From the NCBI GenBank assembly GCA_944323165.1, contig CALURK010000008.1, positions 1-64,000 on the forward strand: a DNA stretch of 64,000 bases, written 5' to 3'. Below the pieces are notes generated by a model. That model worked only from the letters and a program-made list of their open reading frames with translations, searched no databases and was not told where the DNA came from. A program made the translations under genes and the position numbers. Of the stretch, positions 15,406-24,243 are shown one piece after another (position 1 is the stretch's first letter; each line of letters opens with the position of its first letter). Source of the stretch: Candidatus Gastranaerophilales bacterium. GTDB lineage: Bacteria; Cyanobacteriota; Vampirovibrionia; Gastranaerophilales; Gastranaerophilaceae.

Positions 15406-17331
15406 ATGTCAGATAACGCTTGCAAAAATAAAGTTCAAGCAGGGAAAAGCCCGCTTGAACAGGGGAAAAAGACAATTTTTGACTTATATGAAGAACATAA
15501 AAAATTGCTTGATACATTATCTTTTATTTCTTCGGCAAACATAAACTATAATGCAGAAGATTACAATTTGCCAAATCAGAATAAGTTTATGCATCAAGCG
15601 TGGAATAAAACGTTTTTGATTTCAAAGAAAAAAGGCAAGCTGAACATAAAGTTAGTAGGTAATTTTATCGTGAGTCTTGTTAAAGAATGCACTTATATCT
15701 TTAATGATAAAAGCGGCAAAAAGCCTTTAAAACATTATATTATCACACTTCAAAATCATAACGGCAAAATTGAAAAAGACGTCGAGATTACAGGCAACTC
15801 AAAGACAGACTTTAAACAGTTTCAAACGTCAATAAATAATCAATTAAATGATTTTGTCGTTAATATGAATGAAGCAGAGTTTAAAGCTTTTGTGGCAGAA
15901 TATATATCACCGAAAGTAGCCTCAAACGTCATCATATACAAAAATGCAGGTGTAACTCCAAGTGGAAATTTATTGTATGCAAATGCTCTTGCTACACCAA
16001 AAGGAATTAAAAGGGCTGATGAAGATGGCTACATAGAAATAGGTAAAAACTCATATATTAAGCTTGCAGAGGCTGAACACTATCAGCCAAAACTTGCCAA
16101 AAGTCTAAAACCTGGGAAACAGATCGCTAACGCTTTAATAACTAATATTATAGAATGTTGGATCGATATTATATTGCCGTTGATTGTGCTAGGGCATATG
16201 ATTATGGCTATATATTATGAAGAATTCATTAAGCGTTACGGCTGCCCGACATTAATTCTTTACGGAGAAACAGGAACCGGAAAATCAACACTTGTAACAG
16301 TTGGTCTCGCAATATTCGGACTACACAGAGAGGCTTTAACTGCAAGCGGGGCCACGTCAAAGAGTCTTGAATTTTTCAGTTCTAATTATAATGGTCTGAA
16401 TGTTTGTACAGATGATGTAAAAGGCGAGACCCTTAATTCAAGCAATTTTACTGCTTTAATCAAAGGGGCATACAAAGGAATTCCTCGTACTAGAATGTTG
16501 CCGTATGGAAAGGGCGTAGAATATATTCATACGTGTAGTCCGCTTGCATATTCAACTAATGAAGCCTTACCTGATTTACAGGAAGTTGTAAATAGGCTGA
16601 ATATTGTCGAAATCTTTGGAAAAACTTTTAAGGCAGAAAAGTTTAAATATCATGAAATTGACAAAGGCAATAATGATAATCTTAAAGAACTTTCATTGAT
16701 TTTGCCGGAAGTCTTAAAATTCTCAAAAGAAGATGTGCTTAAGCTGTATGAACAAATCTTTGAGATGCTTGAAAATAATGTTCAAGACACACAGAAACGT
16801 GTTATTAACAATATTGCATACGCATATACAGGAACATTATTACTGCTTAAAATTGCAGGTATTAGTATTGATAGCCTGCAAGATAATATCATTGAATATG
16901 CTAAACAGCAAATTGCAAAATACGAAAGCATAAAAACGCCTGTTGAAAAGGTATTTGACGGTATTATAACATTGACTAAAATGGGCATTTTACAAGTCGG
17001 CACGCATTTTAAAATTGTTGAGGATGAAGTAGCTGGTATCCCCGAAACTCATCTTCAATTCCATAAAGACTTGATTTTAAGTGCAATAAATAAGTATTAC
17101 AGCTATGATAAATCAAAGCAGATAGATGAAAGGAAATTTTTGGCGTATGCTAAAAATCATACACGTTTCAGGGGCAATAATCATAGCGTAAGATATGACA
17201 GCGACAAAAGTAAAGTTGTCGGTTCAATGTGCTTTAATATTTCAGGCCTTGATGATTTTGTCGGTATTAGTAAGCATGGCATTATGACATATCAGGATTT
17301 GGACAACTCAACGAAAGGTAATAATATGTAA
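15406..17331 (+). CDS. DUF927-like AAA+ helicase of a mobile element
   Basis: 641 aa from the ATG at 15406, with AAAGGTCGG just upstream inside the primase end. The ATPase core has CPTLILYGETGTGKSTLVTVGLAIFG (Walker A), TASGATSKSLEFFSS, NVCTDDVKGETLNSSNFTALIKGAYKG (Walker B region) and a sensor-like HTCSPLAYSTNEALPDLQEVVNRL. This order is typical of DUF927 / superfamily-3-like plasmid helicases that work with Prim-Pol enzymes. The C-terminal 200 residues are probably a DNA-binding region. The gene is followed by a long imperfect hairpin. Confidence 0.75.
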   Translation: MSDNACKNKVQAGKSPLEQGKKTIFDLYEEHKKLLDTLSFISSANINYNAEDYNLPNQNKFMHQAWNKTFLISKKKGKLNIKLVGNFIVSLVKECTYIFNDKSGKKPLKHYIITLQNHNGKIEKDVEITGNSKTDFKQFQTSINNQLNDFVVNMNEAEFKAFVAEYISPKVASNVIIYKNAGVTPSGNLLYANALATPKGIKRADEDGYIEIGKNSYIKLAEAEHYQPKLAKSLKPGKQIANALITNIIECWIDIILPLIVLGHMIMAIYYEEFIKRYGCPTLILYGETGTGKSTLVTVGLAIFGLHREALTASGATSKSLEFFSSNYNGLNVCTDDVKGETLNSSNFTALIKGAYKGIPRTRMLPYGKGVEYIHTCSPLAYSTNEALPDLQEVVNRLNIVEIFGKTFKAEKFKYHEIDKGNNDNLKELSLILPEVLKFSKEDVLKLYEQIFEMLENNVQDTQKRVINNIAYAYTGTLLLLKIAGISIDSLQDNIIEYAKQQIAKYESIKTPVEKVFDGIITLTKMGILQVGTHFKIVEDEVAGIPETHLQFHKDLILSAINKYYSYDKSKQIDERKFLAYAKNHTRFRGNNHSVRYDSDKSKVVGSMCFNISGLDDFVGISKHGIMTYQDLDNSTKGNNM

Positions 17332-17343
17332 TTACTGGCGAAT

Positions 17344-17382
17344 TACACCTCAAAGGTAACTCTGCGTTATCTTTGGGGTGTA
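17344..17382 (+). terminator. Terminator after the helicase gene
   Basis: TACACC-T-CAAAG-G-TAAC pairs with GTTA-T-CTTTG-G-GGTGTA around TCTGC, followed by TTTTCG. The long stem has a few mismatches. Confidence 0.55.
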
Positions 17383-17433
17383 TTTTCGTGTGCTGTAATT
17401 TTGTAATACAAAAATTTATACAAGTTTTATAAA

Positions 17434-17589
17434 ATGATTTCTTTAAAAACTGACGGCATAACGATAAATATACTTAAAAGCACCTCTCAATCTTCTGATG
17501 AGCGGGATTTTGAACTGCTTACAGATTATGTCTATGCAATTAAAGAAATTTATGATGATACAAAACTTCATGAAGATGTGGCAAGTTAG
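17434..17589 (+). CDS. Small hypothetical protein (51 aa)
   Basis: 51 aa starting MISLKTDGITINILKSTS, ending KLHEDVAS. It fits neatly in the gap between helicase terminator and integrase, uses ordinary codons and is acidic. No good ribosome binding site is seen, which lowers confidence. It might be an excisionase-like or regulatory peptide by position, but no helix-turn-helix is evident. Confidence 0.4.
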   Translation: MISLKTDGITINILKSTSQSSDERDFELLTDYVYAIKEIYDDTKLHEDVAS

Positions 17590-17628
17590 GTGTAGATAGG
17601 ATAAAATAAGTTAAAAGAGGTTAGGAAT

Positions 17629-19230
17629 ATGGAAAAGGCAGTTATTTACGCAAGAGTATCATCAGAAGAACAGGCTAAACATGGTTTCAGTATTGAAAAT
17701 CAGAAAAAAGTATGCATAGAATTTGCTGAAAAGAGTGGCTATTTTGTTGATAAAGTTTTTGTAGATGAGGGTAAATCTGCTAAAAATCTTGAAAGACCTG
17801 AAATCCAAGAACTTATAGCATATTGCAGTAAAAAGAAAAACGATATAAAAGCTGTTGTTATTTGGCGTTTAGACCGTATTTCAAGGAACAATACTGATTA
17901 TCATGGGATTTTAAGACCTTTATTAGCTAAAAAAGGTATAAAACTATTATCTGCCACAGAGTCTAATGTAGAAACAATAGAGGGCGAGCTTATGCGAAAC
18001 ATTGCAATGAATTTCGCCGAATATGAAAGACAGGTTACAGTAACAAGGACACTAGCAGGCTTAAGGCAAAAAGCTGAACAGGGGGAATACCCACATAGGG
18101 CACCTCTTGGTTATAAAAACCTCTCAAGAGAAGATGGTTCAAAAACTATTGTCATTGATGAAAAATACGCTTTCTATGTAAAAAGAGCTTTTGAATTGTA
18201 CGATAGCGGTATGTATTCATTAAGAAGTCTGACTGCAAAACTTTTTGAAGATGGGCTTAGAAGTAAAACAGGCAAAAGGATTCCTAAAACAAGTATTGAA
18301 TTTATGCTTAAAAATATTTTCTATACAGGAGTTTTTAAGTTTGAAGATAAACTCTATGAAAATGCTAAACATAAAGCAATTATAAGCAAAGAATTGTTTT
18401 ATAGAGTTCAAGACAGACTTATAAGCCCCAATAAAGCAAAGAAACAAAATTATGAATTTGCTTATACAGGCTTAATCAGGTGTGAGCACTGCGGTTGTCT
18501 TTTGACAGCTGAACTCAAAAAAGGTAAATACATCTATTATCACTGTACGGGCAATAAAGGCGGTGATTGCAAACGAGATTATATCAATGAAACTAAGATT
18601 GATAAAGCTGTTGCAGAGGCTTTAAAGTTGATAATTATTCCGTCAGATATAAGACAAAGGATTGCAGATGAATTAAAAATTTTGCATGACAAGAAAAACG
18701 GCTATTCAAAAGAAGTTAAAGCAAATCTTCAAAAGCAGATAGCAACATTAGAAAATCGTATTGAAAATGCGTTTGAATTCAAACTGGACGGAACTATAAC
18801 TCATGAATTTTGGAAAAAACAACATGATAAATGGCAGGCAGAAAAAGATAAGATGTACATTCGGCTCGAAGAAATCAACAAACTTGATAAACAATTTTAC
18901 GAGCAGGCTGACACCCTGCTAAGATTTACAGACAATGCGTACGAATATTATTTAAAAGGAAGTATTGCTCAACGCAGAAAAATTTTAGAGATAATCAGCG
19001 AAAAAATCACTTACAAAGATAAAACTTTTAATCTGATATTGAAGCCTGTATTCCAAACAATAGCAGAAAATCAATATAATTTAAGAGATAGAAACTGCAA
19101 CAATCGAACTCTGGAAAACGGCACTAAAAAAGGGCTTGAAGGTGATTTAAGCCCTAATAATAGAAAAAACTCCCCAGGTTGGACTCGAACCAACAACCTA
19201 CCGGTTAACAGCCGGTTGCTCCGCCATTGA
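17629..19230 (+). CDS. Large serine integrase; its 3' end runs into the tRNA-Asn gene
   Basis: 533 aa. The N-terminal resolvase domain has YARVSSEEQ (catalytic Ser), VDEGKSAKNLERPEIQELI, VVIWRLDRISRNNTDY and a long E-helix region. A recombinase domain (APLGYKN...SIEFMLKNIFYTGVF), a zinc ribbon (CEHCGCLLTA...YYHCTGNKGGDC) and a coiled coil follow. Such enzymes integrate and excise elements at att sites without host factors. Conserved sequence ends near PVFQTIAENQ; the last roughly 50 residues are antisense translation of the tRNA-Asn terminator and tRNA (GWTRTNNLPVNS), with the stop codon inside the tRNA. The natural C-terminus was therefore probably altered at the chromosomal junction. Ribosome binding site AGAGG. 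Confidence 0.92.
   Translation: MEKAVIYARVSSEEQAKHGFSIENQKKVCIEFAEKSGYFVDKVFVDEGKSAKNLERPEIQELIAYCSKKKNDIKAVVIWRLDRISRNNTDYHGILRPLLAKKGIKLLSATESNVETIEGELMRNIAMNFAEYERQVTVTRTLAGLRQKAEQGEYPHRAPLGYKNLSREDGSKTIVIDEKYAFYVKRAFELYDSGMYSLRSLTAKLFEDGLRSKTGKRIPKTSIEFMLKNIFYTGVFKFEDKLYENAKHKAIISKELFYRVQDRLISPNKAKKQNYEFAYTGLIRCEHCGCLLTAELKKGKYIYYHCTGNKGGDCKRDYINETKIDKAVAEALKLIIIPSDIRQRIADELKILHDKKNGYSKEVKANLQKQIATLENRIENAFEFKLDGTITHEFWKKQHDKWQAEKDKMYIRLEEINKLDKQFYEQADTLLRFTDNAYEYYLKGSIAQRRKILEIISEKITYKDKTFNLILKPVFQTIAENQYNLRDRNCNNRTLENGTKKGLEGDLSPNNRKNSPGWTRTNNLPVNSRLLRH
19125..19155 (-). terminator. Rho-independent terminator of tRNA-Asn
   Basis: On the minus strand AGGGCTT, an 11-nt loop, AAGCCCT and a TTTTTT run. 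It follows the tRNA by 14 nt and lies inside the 3' coding end of the serine integrase on the other strand. Confidence 0.75.
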
Positions 19231-19241
19231 GCTACTGAGGA
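19170..19241 (-). tRNA. tRNA-Asn (GTT)
   Basis: 72 nt. The acceptor stem TCCTCAG pairs with CTGGGGA (one G-T pair) and the discriminator is G, as expected for Asn. The anticodon loop CTGTTAA gives GTT, and the T-arm is GGTTCGAGTCC. No CCA is encoded. The gene is overlapped antisense by the integrase reading frame, marking it as the element's chromosomal neighbour. Confidence 0.95.
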
Positions 19242-19347
19242 TTATCTCCTTTTATATACTACCAAATAAAAAAAATTTGTAAAGGGGTTAAATTTATAAA
19301 AGGAAAATTTCTATATCGAGATCTTTGCTTTACACATCTTAATCCTT

Positions 19348-19375
19348 TTTACAAATTCTTTTTTAGTGGTATGAT
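19348..19375 (+). promoter_or_regulatory. Promoter of nrdG
   Basis: TTTACA (19348-19353), 16-nt spacer, TATGAT (19370-19375). The box overlaps the upstream in-frame ATG at 19371, which argues for the start at 19404. Confidence 0.5.
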
Positions 19376-19403
19376 AGATTTCAAGAAGAGGATTGTTGAG
19401 AAA

Positions 19404-19895
19404 ATGAACTATCATAATATCACGAAAGATGACATGCTAAATGGAGATGGATTAAGGGTTGTACTGTGGGTTGCAGGTTGCACACACCATTGTCACGGCT
19501 GTCAGAATCCAATCACCTGGGATGTCGCTGGTGGTATTCCGTTTGATGAAGCTGCAGAAAATGAATTGTTTGAAGCACTTAAAAAACCTTACGTTTCCGG
19601 AATCACTTTTTCTGGGGGCGATCCGCTGCATCCTTTTAATAGAGAAGAAGTTTTTAGGCTTATTAAAAAAATAAGAAAAGAGCTTCCTGAAAAGACGATT
19701 TGGCTATATACCGGTTTTTTATGGGAAGAAATTAAAGATATTCCTGATATTGCGGATATTGACGTAATTGCGGAGGGCAAATTTGTTCAAGAGCTCTTAG
19801 ATGCTAACGCTCATTGGGTTGGTAGTACTAACCAAAGAGTTATTGATGTTAAGCCTACGCTTGAAACCGGAAAAATTGTTTTACACAACACTTAA
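19404..19895 (+). CDS. nrdG: Anaerobic ribonucleotide reductase activating protein
   Basis: 163 aa from the ATG at 19404. This radical-SAM enzyme uses its 4Fe-4S cluster and S-adenosylmethionine to generate the glycyl radical on NrdD. The start MNYHNITKDDMLNGDGLRVVLWVAGC is family-typical. The cluster motif is C-THH-C-HG-C, followed by NPITWD, GITFSGGDPLH and the C-terminal GSTNQRVIDV. An earlier ATG at 19371 lies inside the promoter -10 and is rejected. NrdD is not in the window, so the pair is not adjacent here. The gene indicates anaerobic dNTP synthesis. Confidence 0.93.
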   Translation: MNYHNITKDDMLNGDGLRVVLWVAGCTHHCHGCQNPITWDVAGGIPFDEAAENELFEALKKPYVSGITFSGGDPLHPFNREEVFRLIKKIRKELPEKTIWLYTGFLWEEIKDIPDIADIDVIAEGKFVQELLDANAHWVGSTNQRVIDVKPTLETGKIVLHNT

Positions 19896-19986
19896 ATATT
19901 GTCACATTTTATTAAGACATATTTCCCTAAATCCTTTATTTTGATATAATAATCATTAAAGGCTATGGTGTATTCTGGAGGAAAGT

Positions 19987-21663
19987 ATGAAAGAACGTGA
20001 AAGTAACGTATTGTCTTTACTTGAGGATAAGACTAACGATTATGCACGCAAAGTTGCATTGGGTATGAAGACTCCTTTTGGGTGGAAGGAAATTACATAC
20101 GATGGTCTAGGGCTCATGTCCAGAAGACTTGCGGCTTATTTAATGAATGATTTAGGGCTAAAAAGAGAAGAAAAGCTTGCAATACTTTCCGAATCCAAAC
20201 CTGAATATGGCGCTTGCGTTTTTGCTTCTGTTATTTCCGGACTAATTACAGTTCCTTTAGATATCAAGCTTACAAAATATGAGCTTCAGTCAATTCTGTC
20301 TGACTGCCTGCCTTCAGTAATGCTTGTTTCTCAAACTTATATTGATAAAGCTCTTGAATTACAAAAAGTAATTCCATCTCTCAAGCACATTATCGTTATG
20401 GACGAACATCCTGTTTATAGTAATCTGGAAAGCATTTATACTATTCCGAATAATTACACCTGCAAATGGCGGCACCGTTCAAGAAAATCTACGGTCTTTA
20501 TTATCTATACCTCCGGAACTACAGGTAATCCAAAAGGTGTTGAAACAACTTTCGGCAATATGCTTGCCCAATTAAAAGATTTGAAAGATGCTTTTGATAA
20601 AATTCTTCCGTACGGTGATGTAAGAGTTTTATCAATTCTTCCGATGAACCACTTGTTTGAAATGACAGTTGGTTTTTCGACTTTCTTAAACCTAGGTTTT
20701 ACGGTTTACTACACACACAACCTTAAACCTAAAGATATTTTAAACACAATGCGGGATAAGAAAATCACATTTATGGTTGTAGTTCCTGCATTTTTAAAGC
20801 TTTTGAAAACAGGTCTGGAAGCAGAGATGAAAGGAAATTCTAAGTTCTCACAAAGGATTTTCCCATTTTTGTACCATTTTGCCAAATTTATTCCGTTTAT
20901 TTGGGCAAAAAAACTTATGTTTAGGAAAATTCACAAATGCTTTGGAGGTTCTTTCAAAGGTTGCATGTCAGGCGGAGCGCCTTTAGATATTAATGTAGCA
21001 AAATTTTTCCAAAGAGTTGGTATTCAAGTATATGAAGTGTATGGTTTAACAGAAACCAGCCCGATTGCGACAATAAATATAGAAAGACATAGGGATTTGC
21101 ATTCTGTAGGTAAACCGCTGCCAAGCTATGAAGCGAAAACGGATTCACTAACGGGAGAATTGCTGCTCAAAGGACCTTCTATAATGAAAGGTTATCACAA
21201 TCAGCCTGAATTAACGCGTGAAGCAATTGACGAAGACGGCTGGTTCCATACGGGTGATATAGCTAAAATTGATGATAAGGGAAGAGTTTATATCACAGGC
21301 AGAATTAAGAATATGATTGTACTTTCCGGCGGGAAAAAAGTTTTCCCTGAAGAAGTTGAATCCGTATTGGAAAAAAGCGATTTATTTGAAGAAGTTTGCA
21401 TTTTCGGAGTTTCACGTGAAGGCGGCGCAAAAGACGGAACGGAAGACATTGCAGCTGTTGTTGTACCTAAATCGGATTTAAAAGATAAGTATGACGATGT
21501 AACACTGGACAAACTTATGAAAGACGAAGTTAAAAGGCTTTCTCAGAGATTAACACCATATAAACGCCCGATAAATATTACGGTTTTAAAGGAAGCTTTG
21601 CCAAGGACTGCAACAAGAAAAGTTCAACGTAAAAAAGTTAAAGAATTAGTTTATTCTAAGTAG
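19987..21663 (+). CDS. Long-chain acyl-CoA synthetase (AMP-binding, FadD-like)
   Basis: 558 aa. It activates fatty acids to acyl-adenylate and then acyl-CoA (or acyl-ACP). The adenylate-forming motifs are complete: VFIIYTSGTTGNPKGVETT (P-loop), LPMNHLFE, GGAPLD, YGLTETSP, DGWFHTGDIAKIDDKGRVYITGR, and the catalytic Lys region RTATRKVQRKKVKEL. The ribosome binding site GGAGGAAAG is strong. A TATAAT-containing promoter lies about 40 nt upstream. The next gene begins 8 nt downstream, so the two probably share a transcript. Chain-length preference cannot be read from sequence. Confidence 0.9.
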   Translation: MKERESNVLSLLEDKTNDYARKVALGMKTPFGWKEITYDGLGLMSRRLAAYLMNDLGLKREEKLAILSESKPEYGACVFASVISGLITVPLDIKLTKYELQSILSDCLPSVMLVSQTYIDKALELQKVIPSLKHIIVMDEHPVYSNLESIYTIPNNYTCKWRHRSRKSTVFIIYTSGTTGNPKGVETTFGNMLAQLKDLKDAFDKILPYGDVRVLSILPMNHLFEMTVGFSTFLNLGFTVYYTHNLKPKDILNTMRDKKITFMVVVPAFLKLLKTGLEAEMKGNSKFSQRIFPFLYHFAKFIPFIWAKKLMFRKIHKCFGGSFKGCMSGGAPLDINVAKFFQRVGIQVYEVYGLTETSPIATINIERHRDLHSVGKPLPSYEAKTDSLTGELLLKGPSIMKGYHNQPELTREAIDEDGWFHTGDIAKIDDKGRVYITGRIKNMIVLSGGKKVFPEEVESVLEKSDLFEEVCIFGVSREGGAKDGTEDIAAVVVPKSDLKDKYDDVTLDKLMKDEVKRLSQRLTPYKRPINITVLKEALPRTATRKVQRKKVKELVYSK

Positions 21664-21671
21664 AGGCAAGA

Positions 21672-22286
21672 TTGAATTCCGAAGTAGCTGAAATAAGGAG
21701 TGAATTAGACAAGATAAGGCAAAAATGCCTTTCTTGTGAAAAGTGTCCGCTTTGTAAAACAAGACATAATATTGTTTTTGACGATGGTATACCTAATAAC
21801 AAATTAATGCTGATAGGCGAAGCACCTGGGTTTTATGAAGATCAACAGGGTAAACCTTTCGTGGGGAAAGCAGGTCAGCTTCTGGATAGAATATTTGCTT
21901 CTGTTGGACTAAATAGGGAGAAAGACGTTTATATCTGTAATACTCTAAAATGCCGTCCACCCGATAACAGAAATCCTTTACCTGAAGAAAAGGAAGCTTG
22001 TTGGGAGTATTTGGAAGCACAAATTAGTATTTTAAAGCCGCGGCTAATTCTTTTATGCGGGAATGTTGCAGTGCAATCCATTTTGGGAAACGTAGGAGGA
22101 ATTACAAGGATTAGAGGAAACTGGTATCCGCCAGAGAGTGCTATAGTAGAAGTTTTCGGGGCAAAAATGATGCCAATTTTTCATCCTTCTTACCTTTTAA
22201 GAAATGATACACGCGAAAAAGGTGGACCAAAGTGGCTTATGTGGCAAGATATCCAGGAAATTAAAAGAGAATACGATAAACTTTAA
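21672..22286 (+). CDS. Family-4 uracil-DNA glycosylase, TTG start
   Basis: 204 aa. It removes uracil from DNA. The Fe-S cluster cysteines of family 4 are seen (CLSCEKCPLC near the N-terminus, CNTLKC later). The catalytic block LMLIGEAPGFYEDQQGKPFVGKAGQLLDRIF and the second block IFHPSYLLRND are intact. The initiator is TTG, supported by GAGG five nucleotides upstream and the lack of a nearby ATG in frame. It is co-transcribed with the acyl-CoA synthetase and followed by a terminator. Confidence 0.9.
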   Translation: MNSEVAEIRSELDKIRQKCLSCEKCPLCKTRHNIVFDDGIPNNKLMLIGEAPGFYEDQQGKPFVGKAGQLLDRIFASVGLNREKDVYICNTLKCRPPDNRNPLPEEKEACWEYLEAQISILKPRLILLCGNVAVQSILGNVGGITRIRGNWYPPESAIVEVFGAKMMPIFHPSYLLRNDTREKGGPKWLMWQDIQEIKREYDKL

Positions 22287-22311
22287 TCTTATTAATTAAT
22301 TTTTCTTAAAT

Positions 22312-22343
22312 AAAAAAGACCTGACAAAAGTCAGATCTTTTTT
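22312..22343 (+). terminator. Terminator after the uracil-DNA glycosylase gene
   Basis: AAAAAAGA-C-CTGAC, AAAA loop, GTCAG-A-TCTTTTTT. The A-rich left side makes it potentially bidirectional. Confidence 0.75.
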
Positions 22344-22350
22344 ATTAGCT

Positions 22351-22719
22351 GACGACGAGACTCGTGTCTTGCTCGGTCGCGTTTAACGAGTCTGCGTATT
22401 TTTTGTTTTGTGCTATCGCACACACAAAAAACACTCCGCTCTCAGCTCCCTCGCGCAACTCGCATAATGCAACTTCTCGCACTGTCTATAGGCTAATACA
22501 AAGGAGCCCCTTAAAAGGACTCCTCTGTACTAGCGGACGACGAGACTCGTGTCTTGCTCGGTCGCGTTTAACGAGTCTGCGTATTTTTTGTTTTGTGCTA
22601 TCGCACACACAAAAAACACTCCGCTCTCAGCTCCCTCGCGCAACTCGCATAATGCAACTTCTCGCACTGTCTGTAGGCTAATACAAAGGAGCCCTCAAAA
22701 GGACTCCTCTGTATTAGCG
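22351..22719. repeat. Two tandem copies of a 185-bp repeat ending at tRNA-Gly
   Basis: Copy 1 is 22351-22535 (185 bp) and copy 2 is 22536-22719 (184 bp), with only a few differences. Each copy begins with GACGACGAGACTCG, which is also the 3' end of the adjacent tRNA-Gly, so the tRNA starts what looks like a third copy. Each unit contains a strong hairpin (TTTTTTG...GTGC-TATC-GCAC...CAAAAAA) and a copy of the tRNA's terminator. Open frames here are repeats of each other, not genes. Confidence 0.85.
22690..22712 (-). terminator. Terminator of tRNA-Gly
   Basis: On the minus strand AGGAGTCC-TTTT-GAGGGCTCCT, followed by TTGTATT. A second copy with one extra base lies at about 22504-22527 in the tandem repeat. 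Confidence 0.55.
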
Positions 22720-22787
22720 GACGACGAGACTCGAACTCGCGACGTCAACCTTGGGAAGGTTGCATTCTACCACTGAATTACATCCGC
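22716..22787 (-). tRNA. tRNA-Gly (CCC)
   Basis: 72 nt. The acceptor stem GCGGATG pairs with CGTCCGC and the discriminator is T, normal for Gly. The anticodon stem-loop is CAACC-TTCCCAA-GGTTG, giving anticodon CCC. The T-arm GAGTTCGAGTCTC is present. No CCA is encoded. Its 3' end is duplicated in the tandem repeats downstream. Confidence 0.92.
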
Positions 22788-22805
22788 CGAAGGGTTTGTT
22801 CTTGA

Positions 22806-24170
22806 CTACTCTGATTTAAATTCTTTACCGTGTCTTTTATAGAAATCTTCGATAAAACCAGTGTTAAAATTACCGCTTATAAACACTTCATCTTCCACTA
22901 TTTGCTGGTGGAACGGTATTGTAGTTTTAATTCCTGTTACAACGTATTCTTTTAATGCCTGATACATTCTGCGTCTGGCTTCGTTTCTGTTTTCACCCCA
23001 ACAAATTAATTTGCCAATCATTGAATCATAATACGGTGGGATTGAATATCCTGGGTAAACGTGAGAATCAACCCTTATTCCAAAACCGCCCGGTGCAAAA
23101 TATCCGTCAATTTTTCCAGGGCATGGCATAAAGTCATTGTCAGGATCCTCTGCATTTATACGACATTCGATAGCGTGACCTCTTAATAAAACGTCATCTT
23201 GAGTGTAACCTAATTTTTTGCCTGATGCGACTAAAATTTGTTCTCTTACAATATCAATTTGAGAAATCATTTCTGTAACGCAATGTTCTACCTGAACTCT
23301 TGTATTCATTTCCATGAAGTACCATTTACCATCATGGTCAAGAAGAAATTCGCAAGTTCCTGCACCTTCGTAACCAATTGCCTTAGCAGCTCTTACAGCT
23401 GCTGCACCCATTGCTTTTCTTGTTTTTTCGTCAATTGCCGGAGATGGAGCTTCTTCTAACAATTTTTGATGACGTCTTTGGATTGAACAATCTCTTTCTC
23501 CCAAGTGGATTACATTACCGAAAGAGTCACCCAAAATTTGAACTTCTATGTGTCTTGGGTTTTCCAAGAATTTTTCTGCGTATATTCCGGGATTTCCGAA
23601 GAACTTTTCTGCTTCCATTTGGCATAAGTTCATATTCGTTTCTAATTCGTCGTCATTTCTAACGATTCTCATGCCTTTTCCGCCACCGCCTGCTGTAGCT
23701 TTCAATATAATCGGATAACCTGCCTTGTGAGCAAATTCTCTTGCTTGTTCTACTGATTCCAACAAGCCTGTTCCGGGGGTTACAGGTACATCATTTTCTA
23801 TCATTGTTTTTCTGGCTGTTGCTTTATCACCCATTTTTCGCATCGAATCTGCTGATGGACCAATAAATTTTATTCCGTGTTCGGTACAAATGTCTACAAA
23901 ATCCGCACGCTCTGACATAAAACCGTATCCCGGGTGAATTGCGTCACATCCTGTCATTAATGCTGTAGATATGATTGCAGGAATATTCAAATAGCTTTGT
24001 GAACTCGGTGCAGGTCCTATGCAGTAAGCATCTGTTGCTAATCTTACATGCAGTGACTTTGCATCTGCTTGAGAATATATTGCAACTGTTGGTATTCCAA
24101 GTTCCCTGCAAGCTCTTATTACTCGTACCGCTATTTCACCTCTATTTGCTATTAATACTCTTTTAAACAT
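22806..24170 (-). CDS. accC: Acetyl-CoA carboxylase, biotin carboxylase subunit
   Basis: 454 aa from the ATG at 24170 (AGGAAG ribosome binding site); a 12-codon longer frame is rejected. It carboxylates biotin on AccB using ATP and bicarbonate, the first step of malonyl-CoA synthesis. Diagnostic blocks: MFKRVLIANRGEIAVRVIRACREL, HPGYGFMSE, KATAGGGGKGMRIV, HLGERDCSIQRRHQKLLEEAPSP, FMEMNTRVQVEHCVTEM and the biotin-site region near YDSMIGKLI. It lies 73 nt downstream of accB in the cluster efp-accB-accC. Confidence 0.97.
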   Translation of the reverse strand: MFKRVLIANRGEIAVRVIRACRELGIPTVAIYSQADAKSLHVRLATDAYCIGPAPSSQSYLNIPAIISTALMTGCDAIHPGYGFMSERADFVDICTEHGIKFIGPSADSMRKMGDKATARKTMIENDVPVTPGTGLLESVEQAREFAHKAGYPIILKATAGGGGKGMRIVRNDDELETNMNLCQMEAEKFFGNPGIYAEKFLENPRHIEVQILGDSFGNVIHLGERDCSIQRRHQKLLEEAPSPAIDEKTRKAMGAAAVRAAKAIGYEGAGTCEFLLDHDGKWYFMEMNTRVQVEHCVTEMISQIDIVREQILVASGKKLGYTQDDVLLRGHAIECRINAEDPDNDFMPCPGKIDGYFAPGGFGIRVDSHVYPGYSIPPYYDSMIGKLICWGENRNEARRRMYQALKEYVVTGIKTTIPFHQQIVEDEVFISGNFNTGFIEDFYKRHGKEFKSE

Positions 24171-24243
24171 AATACTTCCTTTAAAAACCAAAAGTAATAT
24201 GTGCATAAATTCTTATACACATATTATCTTTTATTTTCCCAAA

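Noticed and set aside
19371-19403. Upstream ATG of nrdG
   Set aside because: It overlaps the TATGAT -10 box, and NrdG proteins typically start at the MNYHNI segment.
22364-22776. Two similar open frames of 105 and 75 codons
   Set aside because: They are translations of the tandem 185-bp repeat, without ribosome binding sites, and the second runs into the antisense of tRNA-Gly.
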